In this document: positions 1-7,100 of the stretch, piece by piece | How the letters are laid out: each line of letters opens with the position of its first letter | Position numbering within the stretch: the stretch's first letter is position 1 | Translations under genes and position numbers: made by a program | Notes under the pieces: model-generated | The model's input: the letters and a program-made list of their open reading frames with translations, nothing else | Databases searched by the model: none | What the model was told of the DNA's origin: nothing | Source of the DNA: Thermoplasmata archaeon | GTDB taxonomy: Archaea; Thermoplasmatota; Thermoplasmata; SG8-5; JAGLSY01 | Reading direction: 5' to 3' | Length of the DNA stretch: 9,180 nt | NCBI GenBank assembly: GCA_023137005.1 | Contig: JAGLQE010000353.1 | Location: forward strand, 1-9,180

Positions 1-1
1 T

Positions 2-1267
2 CAGATACGCGCCAATGAAGAAAGGATGAAGATAGTGTTCTCCGCGGTTCCCTCGGGCATTGTCCTAATAAGCAAGAATGATCTGAAGATAAGATATACC
101 AATCAATATGCCATAGATCTGATAGGGAGGCCCAATAAAAATCTGATAGGATCACATTGCCGTAAGTACATATGTGTGGACAGGGAAGATCATTGCCCCC
201 TATCCGATGAGGGAGCTGTGGGCATAGAGTATGAATGCGATCTCAGAGGAGTGAATGGAACTCTCCCCATTATGAAAAAAGTAGTGCCAGTCACCATCAA
301 TAAACAGGAGTTCCTGCTGGAAAGTTTCATTGATATCTCAGACAGGAAGGTCATGGAAAATAGTCTGAGAGCCGAGAAGGACATCACCAAGAAATTCATG
401 GACACCGCAGGAGTGATCATGCTGGTTCTCAACAATAAAGGCGATGTGATCTTCATCAATCAAAAGGGCTGTGAGGTCCTTGACATGAGCGAGGAAGAGC
501 TCGTAGGAAAGAACTGGGTGGAGGAATTCCTGACAGATGTGGACATTGATGAGGGAAAGGCCATATTCGAGGAATTGAAGAATGATGGTTCGGATATCTT
601 CAATTACAGTGAGATAAAATACATCACCAGGTCTGGACAGGAAAAAACTCTTGCCTGGCATCATTCTGTGTTGATGAACGATGAAGGAATGGTCACGCAT
701 ATCATAAGCTCGGGAGAGGACATCACCCTCAGGAAGGCCAATGAGAAGGCATTGAAGACCAGTGAAGAGAAATACAGGTTGATATTCGACACAGCTGCCA
801 GTATGATAATATCCATAGATATGAATGGCACGATAGTTGATTGCAATAAAAAACTGAAAAATACACTGGGATACGGAAGATCGGAATTATCTGGAGAGAA
901 CATAACCAGATTGGTACATCCGGATGATATCTCAATGGCCATGGAGTCCATAAACGAGGTCTTCAGTCACGGAACATCCATGAACAAGGAATGCAGGATG
1001 GTGACCAAGAGCGGGAATATCATCGATGTCAGCGTTAACTCATCCGGTATCAAGGAAGATGGTGATGAATATTCCCGAATGATATGCATGATGGAGGACA
1101 TCACCGAGAAGAAAAAGGCTGAAAATGAACTTTTAGAAAAGACAAGGGAATTGGAACGTTTTGCCAATATATCAATTGGTCGAGAGAACAAGATGATAGA
1201 GCTGAAGGCAAGGGTCCAGCACCTGGAAGGCCAGGTATCCGGTCTGATCGAGATCAGTCTGGGGTGA
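2..1267 (+). CDS. PAS-domain sensor protein, 5' end cut off by the window (three PAS domains visible)
   Basis: The frame is open to the left edge. The codons before the ATG at 26 read as a typical inter-PAS helix (QIRANEER), so that ATG is internal and the true start lies upstream. Counting from it, PAS 1 covers about residues 1-107, PAS 2 about 118-235 and PAS 3 about 246-361. Each ends in a DIS/DIT-x-(R/K)K linker (D103, D232, D358). PAS 1 carries C45-x4-C50-x6-C57-P, a cysteine pattern known in a PAS subfamily, plus C71. The C-terminal helix (about 366-405, with the core GRENKMIELK) matches a helix common at the end of bacterial and archaeal PAS arrays. No kinase, receiver, cyclase or membrane segment is visible, so it is probably a cytoplasmic signalling protein acting through partners. 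The next gene starts 1 nt after its TGA, which indicates one transcript and coupled translation. The ligand is unknown. Confidence 0.9.
   Translation, partial: QIRANEERMKIVFSAVPSGIVLISKNDLKIRYTNQYAIDLIGRPNKNLIGSHCRKYICVDREDHCPLSDEGAVGIEYECDLRGVNGTLPIMKKVVPVTINKQEFLLESFIDISDRKVMENSLRAEKDITKKFMDTAGVIMLVLNNKGDVIFINQKGCEVLDMSEEELVGKNWVEEFLTDVDIDEGKAIFEELKNDGSDIFNYSEIKYITRSGQEKTLAWHHSVLMNDEGMVTHIISSGEDITLRKANEKALKTSEEKYRLIFDTAASMIISIDMNGTIVDCNKKLKNTLGYGRSELSGENITRLVHPDDISMAMESINEVFSHGTSMNKECRMVTKSGNIIDVSVNSSGIKEDGDEYSRMICMMEDITEKKKAENELLEKTRELERFANISIGRENKMIELKARVQHLEGQVSGLIEISLG
158..196 (+). other. Cys motif C-x4-C-x6-C-P in PAS 1 of the partial sensor
   Basis: The three cysteines C45, C50 and C57 (numbered from the internal ATG at 26) have exactly the spacing seen again at 3167-3205 in the third gene of the cluster. 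The flanks also match: a glycine before the first Cys, Pro after the third, and further on a P-I-(M/L)-K-x-V-x-P segment followed by ESF-x-DIS. The pattern recurs in a PAS subfamily. Metal or Fe-S binding, or thiol redox sensing, is inferred and not shown by the sequence. Confidence 0.6.
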
Positions 1268-1268
1268 T
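1261..1268 (+). promoter_or_regulatory. Ribosome binding site inside the stop region of the first gene
   Basis: GGGGTGAT resembles the archaeal/bacterial GGAGGTGAT anti-SD complement and contains the TGA stop of the upstream gene. It abuts the ATG at 1269 and leaves 3 nt before the second ATG at 1272. Spacing therefore favours 1272 slightly, or termination-reinitiation coupling. Confidence 0.5.
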
Positions 1269-1655
1269 ATGATGGAAGAAAGTATTATCGAGCTGCCTAA
1301 AGTGATCATGAAAAGAGACGGGCTGGGGATCATTCATTTCAATTATCGGAAAGATGTGGAAATAGAGCTGGAAGATGCGATAATGGAGCTATCAGCCGCA
1401 GAGAAACTGGGTAGGGGGAAGAGATGCCTGGTCCTGATAGATCTGACAGATGTCAAGAAGGTCTCAAAGGAGGCACGAGATCTATACTCTGGTGAAGAAG
1501 GAAATGGTGTTATCAAAAGAGGAGCCTTTTGTGTTGTCTCTCCGGTCGGAAGGATGATCGGCAATTTCTTCATGGGCATCAATAAACCCATGATGCCAGT
1601 CAAATTATTCGATACCAGAGGCAAGGCTATTTCCTGGCTAAGGGAGTTTGTATAA
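1269..1655 (+). CDS. Small STAS-like (DUF7793-like) domain protein
   Basis: This is a 128-residue soluble single-domain protein without signal peptide or membrane segment. Its order of elements fits the small STAS-like proteins annotated as DUF7793: a beta strand around I21-F24, a helix with E-x-E-D-A (about 33-38), a strand LVLIDLTDVKKVSKEARD (about 54-71), then VVSPVGRMIGNFFMGINKP (about 89-107) and a C-terminal FDTRGKAISWL helix. I place it there from memory of conserved segments. STAS-fold proteins usually act as phosphorylation- or partner-dependent switches. I cannot identify a phospho-acceptor, since S66 near the usual site is not diagnostic. It sits between two PAS proteins, 1 nt after the first and overlapping the second by 1 nt, which argues that the three products act in one pathway. 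Two tandem ATGs (1269 and 1272) are both possible starts. Confidence 0.8.
   Translation: MMEESIIELPKVIMKRDGLGIIHFNYRKDVEIELEDAIMELSAAEKLGRGKRCLVLIDLTDVKKVSKEARDLYSGEEGNGVIKRGAFCVVSPVGRMIGNFFMGINKPMMPVKLFDTRGKAISWLREFV
1641..1646 (+). promoter_or_regulatory. Ribosome binding site of the HAMP-PAS-DUF835 gene
   Basis: AGGGAG lies 8 nt before the ATG at 1655, inside the last codons of the STAS-like gene. Together with the TAATG stop/start overlap it supports translational coupling and fixes the start at 1655. Confidence 0.6.
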
Positions 1656-3970
1656 TGAAGAATGAAAAGTTCTTGAAAGAGGTGACCGTGGCTATCACGG
1701 AAATAGCGTCTGGCAACCTATCTGCAAGATTATCCATCACCAACACAGAGGGCGAAAGAGATGGCATTGCTGCCGGAATAAACATGCTCTTTGAAGAGCT
1801 GGAAGCGATGACCAAGCTCCAGAATGCGAAGACCAAGGCCCTCATGAACATCATGGAGGACATGGAGGAGACAAAGAAAATTCTAGAAGAAAGCGAAGAA
1901 AAATATTCTGCTCTTGTTGAAAGTAGTGGAGATGGCATAATCGTCATTCAAGAAGGAGAATTAAAATTCGTAAATGATGCCACAGAACACATCCTTGGAT
2001 ACAAAAAGCATGAGCTCATAGGAAAGGATTTTCTGGATTTCATAGCCCCGGAATATCAAGGAATGGTAATGAAGAACTATATGGATAGAATAGAGGGAAA
2101 GGAAGTACCTGCAACTTATGAGCTTGAATTGTCCCACAAGAACAGTGGGATCATGCCTATAGAGATCACCTCGGCCCTGATCGAGTATGAAGGAGAGCCT
2201 GCAAGTCTGGTCTTCATCAGGGATATAACAGAGCGCAAGAAGATGGAAAGCCAGATGAGAACACTTTCTACCCAAAAGAACGCCATACTTTCATCCATAC
2301 CGGATATCATAATGGAGGTGGATGAGAACAAGATATACACATGGTCCAATGATGTTGGAATGGAATTCTTTGGCGATGATGTTATCGGCAAAGAAGCCTC
2401 ATATTATTTCTTCGGTGAACAGGATACCTATGATCGGATCGAGCCGATCATCCAAGGCGATGAGAATGTAATGTATATTGAAAGCTGGCAACTGAGAAGA
2501 GACGGGGAACCGCGCCTTTTGGCCTGGTGGTGCAAGGTGGTGAAGGATGGTAATGGAGTGGTCACGGGCATAATATCAACAGCCAGAGATATCACTGAGC
2601 AAAAGGAAGCCGAGAAAGAGTTGAAGAAATCTGCAGAGTTCACCAAAACAGTGATAGACAATATTCCTGACCAGCTTATCATACTGGATGTCAATGATCT
2701 CTCTATCGTTGGTGCCAATCAGATCTTTCTGGATGATTATGAAATGAATATTAATGAAGTGATGGGAAAACATTGTTACAAGCTCACCCATAATCTGGAT
2801 TCACCCTGTCATGAGCCTAACGATACCTGTCCGATCCATGAAATGATGAAGACCGGTAAACCTCACACTAAAGAGCATGTTCACTTCCTCAACGATGGGA
2901 ATGAGATGATCGTCGAAGTAAGTGTTTCTCCAATAAGGAACGAAGATGGAGAGATCATCCAAGCTATTCACCTGATGAAAGACATCACAGAACGCAAGAA
3001 GGCCGAGAAGGAATTGAAAGATAATGAGAATAGATTGCACACCATCCTTGAAAATTTACAGGCAGGTGTGGTGATCATCGATGTAGAGGATCGAGAGATC
3101 ATCGAAGTGAATAATATGGCGGCCAATATGATGGGGGCAACAAAATATGAGATAATTGGGAACAGATGTAACAGGTTCATGTGCCCTGCCGAGGATGATA
3201 TGTGTCCGATACTTGATCTTGAGCATAGAATTGACAATTCCGAGCGTGTATTACTCACAAAGGATGGGCATGAAATACCCATCCTCAAGACCGTGATGCC
3301 TATTGTCATCAATGGCCGTGATTGCCTCATCGAGAGTTTTGTGGACATTAGCCAGCAGAAGCATACTGAGAAAATATTGAAGGAAGAAAAATCCGAGCTG
3401 GCCCAGAAGAACGAGGACCTGGAACTTTCATTGCACAATATGCTGGTCAATATTGAGAAAAGGCATGAGTCATCTCCCAATGATCTAGCTCAGGAAGCCC
3501 TGCCGGATGAAGAAGGAGTTGTGTTCCTCTTCCCACTGGACAATGAAAGAAATGCCTTTGAATATCTTAAAAGGAAAGCAGAGCAGAACATACCAGTCCT
3601 GGGCATAAGCAGGAGTCCACCAGCAAGGTTCCAGAAGAAGCTGGGTAAGGATATAGATGTGGTCTGGCTCACATCCAATCATGAGCCAGATATGGTCTGT
3701 GTTGCTCCTACAGATGTTGCCCGTTTATCCATGGTCATAACCGAATTCTTCAAGAGAGCTCCAGAAGGTGTCATTCTACTGGATGGCTCGGAGTACATCA
3801 TCAGCCATGTGGGCTTCCCCAGGTATCTGAACCTGGTTCAATTCCTGAACGACAAGGTGTCGATGTTGAACGGCTCGATGGCCGTGATACTTGACCTGGA
3901 AACCCTGGACGCAAAGGAGGCAAGGCAGGTGGAAAGAGAGTGCGTGCCAGGCTATGTGTCGGGTGGATGA
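1655..3970 (+). CDS. Soluble HAMP-like/PAS(x4)/DUF835 sensory protein
   Basis: The protein has 771 residues. An N-terminal HAMP-like segment (about 8-52, with ITEIASGNLSARL and a GINML helix) lacks the usual flanking transmembrane helices, so the protein should be cytoplasmic. PAS domains cover about 80-195, 204-317, 327-448 and 457-569, ending in D190-ITERKK, D312-ITEQKE, D443-ITERKK and D564-ISQQK. PAS 3 carries C374-x4-H379-x5-C385-x6-C392-P. PAS 4 carries C505-x4-C510-x6-C517-P and C557. A coiled coil (about 566-602) leads into a C-terminal DUF835 domain (about 615-768), seen in FLFPLDNERNAFEYLKRKA, GISRSPP, VVWLTS and GVILLDGSEYII. DUF835 is a mainly archaeal domain, often C-terminal to PAS arrays, and its biochemical activity is not known to me. 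No histidine kinase or receiver is present. The ATG overlaps the preceding TAA by one base, so this is the last gene of a three-gene unit. Confidence 0.92.
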   Translation: MKNEKFLKEVTVAITEIASGNLSARLSITNTEGERDGIAAGINMLFEELEAMTKLQNAKTKALMNIMEDMEETKKILEESEEKYSALVESSGDGIIVIQEGELKFVNDATEHILGYKKHELIGKDFLDFIAPEYQGMVMKNYMDRIEGKEVPATYELELSHKNSGIMPIEITSALIEYEGEPASLVFIRDITERKKMESQMRTLSTQKNAILSSIPDIIMEVDENKIYTWSNDVGMEFFGDDVIGKEASYYFFGEQDTYDRIEPIIQGDENVMYIESWQLRRDGEPRLLAWWCKVVKDGNGVVTGIISTARDITEQKEAEKELKKSAEFTKTVIDNIPDQLIILDVNDLSIVGANQIFLDDYEMNINEVMGKHCYKLTHNLDSPCHEPNDTCPIHEMMKTGKPHTKEHVHFLNDGNEMIVEVSVSPIRNEDGEIIQAIHLMKDITERKKAEKELKDNENRLHTILENLQAGVVIIDVEDREIIEVNNMAANMMGATKYEIIGNRCNRFMCPAEDDMCPILDLEHRIDNSERVLLTKDGHEIPILKTVMPIVINGRDCLIESFVDISQQKHTEKILKEEKSELAQKNEDLELSLHNMLVNIEKRHESSPNDLAQEALPDEEGVVFLFPLDNERNAFEYLKRKAEQNIPVLGISRSPPARFQKKLGKDIDVVWLTSNHEPDMVCVAPTDVARLSMVITEFFKRAPEGVILLDGSEYIISHVGFPRYLNLVQFLNDKVSMLNGSMAVILDLETLDAKEARQVERECVPGYVSGG
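2774..2830 (+). other. Cys/His motif C-x4-H-x5-C-x6-C-P in PAS 3 of the DUF835 protein
   Basis: C374, H379, C385 (followed by H386) and C392 form a four-ligand-type cluster in the region between the PAS core helices. The pattern CY-x3-H-x4-PC-x6-CP recurs in a PAS subfamily of anaerobes and archaea. The four side chains could coordinate a metal or an Fe-S cluster. That is inference, as no bound cofactor can be read from sequence. Confidence 0.55.
3167..3205 (+). other. Cys motif C-x4-C-x6-C-P in PAS 4 of the DUF835 protein
   Basis: C505, C510 and C517 repeat the spacing at 158-196. They are followed by the same subfamily hallmarks: DNSERVLL, an IPILKTVMP strand and an ESFVDIS end. The two domains are therefore subfamily paralogues within one locus. 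Confidence 0.6.
3497..3958 (+). other. DUF835 output domain (C-terminal part of the 771-residue protein)
   Basis: Residues about 615-768 show alternating beta strands and helices. Recognisable segments are FLFPLDNERNAF, PVLGISRSPP, DVVWLTS, the strand GVILLDGSEYIISHVGF and the helix VQFLNDKVSMLNGSMAVI. I assign it to DUF835 by memory of these blocks. The DNA here is richer in G+C (about 50-58% over 3841-3960) than the PAS repeats upstream (about 35% near 1921-1980). It is the only non-PAS output module in this protein. Confidence 0.7.
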
Positions 3971-4009
3971 GATATTCTAAATATCATCTGTGATAATCAA
4001 ATCTGATAA

Positions 4010-4017
4010 TATATAAA
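4010..4017 (+). promoter_or_regulatory. Candidate distal archaeal TATA box
   Basis: TATATAAA fits the archaeal TATA consensus loosely. A start about 25-30 nt downstream (near 4040) would give a roughly 100-nt leader that includes the whole inverted repeat at 4051-4077. Confidence 0.35.
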
Positions 4018-4050
4018 TGCCTAAACAATAGGTAGTTAGTACAATATGCG

Positions 4051-4077
4051 TGATGTATAACAGGATAAAATACATCA
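4051..4077. repeat. Perfect 8-bp inverted repeat, candidate operator
   Basis: TGATGTAT (4051-4058) and ATACATCA (4070-4077) are exact reverse complements separated by 11 bp. With one mismatch the arms extend by a further C-G pair (4049 and 4079). The arm-to-arm centre distance is 19 bp, close to two helical turns, as expected for a dimeric winged-helix regulator. The right arm ends 2 bp before a consensus TATA box, where TFB would contact the DNA, so binding there could repress transcription. Its regulator is unknown. Confidence 0.5.
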
Positions 4078-4079
4078 TG

Positions 4080-4087
4080 TTTAAATA
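4080..4087 (+). promoter_or_regulatory. Candidate proximal archaeal TATA box
   Basis: TTTAAATA matches the archaeal TTTAWATA consensus exactly. A start about 25-30 nt downstream falls on purines near 4108-4114, giving a leader of about 26-32 nt with the ribosome binding site correctly inside it. It is the better of the two candidate boxes for the gene at 4140. Confidence 0.5.
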
Positions 4088-4128
4088 TTTGAAATAAATT
4101 AAGAACATTAAGAATACGGGGAAAGATC

Positions 4129-4133
4129 GGGGG
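4129..4133 (+). promoter_or_regulatory. Ribosome binding site supporting the TTG start
   Basis: GGGGG lies 6 nt before the TTG at 4140. An in-frame TAA (4137-4139) immediately precedes that TTG, so no earlier start exists in this frame. The next ATG (4209) lies inside the first PAS domain. The site and the stop together decide for the TTG. Confidence 0.6.
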
Positions 4134-4139
4134 AATTAA

Positions 4140-7100
4140 TTGACAAAAGGAAGTTCTGGATCAAAGAGATCGGACAGCTTAGAGGATTCTCAGTATCAAG
4201 AACTTTTCATGTGCGCGCCATTGCCCTATCAATCCCTGGATGAGGACGGCAATATCCTTTTGGTGAACAAGGCCTGGCTTAAAGCTTTGGGATATGATAA
4301 AGAAAAAGATGTCATCGGAAAGTGGTTCGGGGATTTTTTAGCGCCCGGGTTTTCAGAGCATTTCAAGGAGAACTTTCCCAAGTTCAAGGAAGCTGGCAAG
4401 ATAGATGATATTGAATTAAAAATGGTCAGAAAAGATGGAAAGATAATTGATGTCTCTTACAATTGCCAGATAGCTCGTGATGAGAATGGGAATTTTGTCA
4501 GGACGCATTGTATATTCGCGGATATAACGGAGCGGAAGAAATTAGAACAAGCAATTGAGCGCAGTGAAGCACTTCTGAACGCCACCCAACAATTGACCAA
4601 AGTTGGTGGCTGGGAATGGGACATCGAAAAACAAACCATGTTCTGGACAGATGAGGCTTATCAGATCCATGATTTTGAGAGGGATGAATTCGCACCAGGG
4701 TCGACAGAGCATATCGAGCGGGGGGCCGAATGTTATGATCCAGAGGATCGTCCAATAATTATGGAAGCCTTTAATAACTGCATTGAGAAAGGTAAGGCAT
4801 ACGACCTTGAATTTCCATTTACTACCTCGAAAGGCCGTCGAATATGGATAAGAACTGTCGCCAATCCTGTGATGAAGGACAAGAAAGTGGTCAAGGTCAT
4901 CGGCAATATTATGGACATCACTGATCTGAGAGAGAAAGAGAAAGCACTTAACCTTGAAAAAGAACGGGCTGAAACCTACCTTAAAATTGCAGGTGTCATG
5001 ATGGTGGCCATTAATTCAGATGGCATCGTGACCATGATAAACAGCAAGGGATGTGAGATCCTAGGTTATGATGAGAGTGAGATAGTCGGAAAGAATTGGT
5101 TTGATAATTTCCTCCCTGAAAGGCTGAGAGCTGAAGTGCTGGAAGTATCCCATAAGATACTCAGAGGGGACTTGGAGCCTGTTAGAACATATACAAATCC
5201 AGTTTTGAGAAAAGACGGGACAGAGCGTATCATCCTCTGGGAAGCGACTTTCATCTATGATGATGCAGGAGAGATCACAGGCCATCTGAGCTCGGGTATG
5301 GATATCACGGATAGCGAGAAGACAAAAGAAGCATTGAAAGAGAGTGATAGATTATTCAATCTCATCACAGATAATATGGAGGATGAGATATGGCTCATGG
5401 ACATGGATATGAATGTGACCTTCATGACCCCTTCTGTTGAGCGATACAGAGGTTATTCATTAGAGGATATGCAAAAGATGAATTGGACAGAACATCTGAC
5501 ACCCGAGTCACTTGAGGTCGCAATAGAGGCACTGGAACTTGCTTTAACACCTGAGAATTTCAGTAAAAAGGATAGAATGGTTGCAGGAACAAATGATCTG
5601 GAATACTATTGCAAGAACAGGGCCACAGTTTGGTCTGAAACAACAATAAGCTTGATCAGGGATAAGAATGGAGATCCAACTGGTCTATTAGGGGTGGCAC
5701 ATGATATTACCGAGCGCAAGAAGGCGGAAGAAGAACTGCTGAAGAATGAATACTATCTCACAAAAGCCCAGGAGATCGGAAGGATCGGGACATGGGAATT
5801 GAATATAGTGGACAATATTCTTATCTGGACTGATGAGAATTACAAGATATTTGGAGTCCCATTAGGAACCGATATGGATCTTGATAAATTCTTTAACTGC
5901 ATCCACCCAGATGATCGAGAATATGTGGCTGAAGAATGGACAAAAGGAATGAAGAATAATAATTATGATATCGAGCATCGCCTTATTGTGGATGGCCAGG
6001 TCCGATGGGTAAGAGAGAAGGCAAATATTGAATATGATAAAAAAGGAAAGCCCATCATGGCAATTGGATTTACACAGGATATCACCGAGCGCAAGGAAGC
6101 CGGGGAAGCACTGCAAAAGAGCGAGCAAAGGCACAGGCTCATCTATGAGACATCTGGTGATGCGATAATGACCCTGGAACCTCCAGAATGGAGATTCACA
6201 TCAGGGAACAATAAGATAGTGGAGATCTTCGGAGTGAAAGATGAAGAACAATTTCTTTCTCTAACACCCTGGCAATTCTCTCCAGAATATCAACCAGACG
6301 GGCAATTATCCGAGAAAAAAGCAAAGGAAATGATAGATACTGCTATGAGAGATGGGGAGAATTTCTTTGAATGGACCCACAAAAGGTTCGAGGGAGAAGA
6401 GTTCTATGCAACTGTATTATTGAATAAAGTTGAAGATGGGGATAGAACATTCCTACAAGCTAGGGTCAGGGATATCACCGAGAGGAAGAAAGCGGAGGAA
6501 GAGCTGGAAGAAAACAAGGAAAGGTATCGAAACCTTTTCAATATGATCTCTGATGCTATTTATCTAATTGATCAGGAAACAGGCTCAATAATGGATGTCA
6601 ATGACACAGCATGTGAAATGTATGGCTATACTCGCGATGAATGGCTTACGATGAAAAACACCGATGTATCAGCAGAGTCAAATGAAACCCAAAAAGCCAC
6701 AAGTGAGCCACCAGAAGGAATCCCCCTTCGTTATCACAAGAAAAAGGACGGCACTGTATTTCCCCTTGAAATGACCCTGAGTGCTTTTGAACTGCAAGGG
6801 CGTAAAGTGATTCTGGCTGCTGCTAGGGACATCACAGAGCGAAATAAAGCAGAAAAAGCCCTCCAAGAAGCAAATGATATCATCAACAGAAGCCCGGCAG
6901 TAGCTTTCCTATGGAAGAATACAGTTGGATGGCCAGTTGAGTTCGTGTCTGAAAATGTCGAGGAACTATTTGGTTATACTGCCAAGGAATTCATATCTGG
7001 AAAGATATCCTATGGAGAGATCGTGCATATCGATGACCTGGGCAAAGTGGCTGATGAGGTCCAGCGTAACTGTGAATATCCAGATATCTCATCCTTTAGA

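Larger units (their letters stand above)
3971..4139 (+). promoter_or_regulatory. Intergenic control region upstream of the ten-PAS gene
   Basis: This AT-rich 169-bp gap is the only substantial non-coding stretch in the window. In order it holds a near-direct repeat of ATCTG-(TG)-ATAAT (3986-3997 and 4001-4010), a first TATA-like box, an inverted repeat, a second TATA box and a G-rich ribosome binding site. No convincing terminator is visible behind the upstream operon. A 6-bp inverted repeat, GATATT/AATATC, with a 3-nt loop at 3971-3985 follows the stop at once but is weak. The region suggests independent transcription of the gene at 4140. Confidence 0.65.

Noticed and set aside
26..28. ATG at 26 as the start of the first gene
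   Set aside because: The frame is open upstream to the edge, and the eight codons before it encode a typical inter-PAS helix. The first strand of the PAS also begins right after it, leaving no N-terminal lead.
2774..2830. Covalent (c-type) haem site in the Cys/His PAS
   Set aside because: No C-x-x-C-H motif is present. The Cys-His pair at 385-386 is not preceded by a Cys three residues earlier, and no export signal is seen.
3966..3985. Hairpin at the end of the DUF835 gene as an intrinsic terminator
   Set aside because: The stem is only 6 AT-rich base pairs with a 3-nt loop, and no T-tract follows.
4209..4211. ATG at 4209 as the start of the ten-PAS gene
   Set aside because: It would cut into the first PAS domain (YQELFMCAPLPYQSLDEDG) and has no better ribosome binding site. 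The TTG at 4140 has GGGGG at 6-nt spacing.
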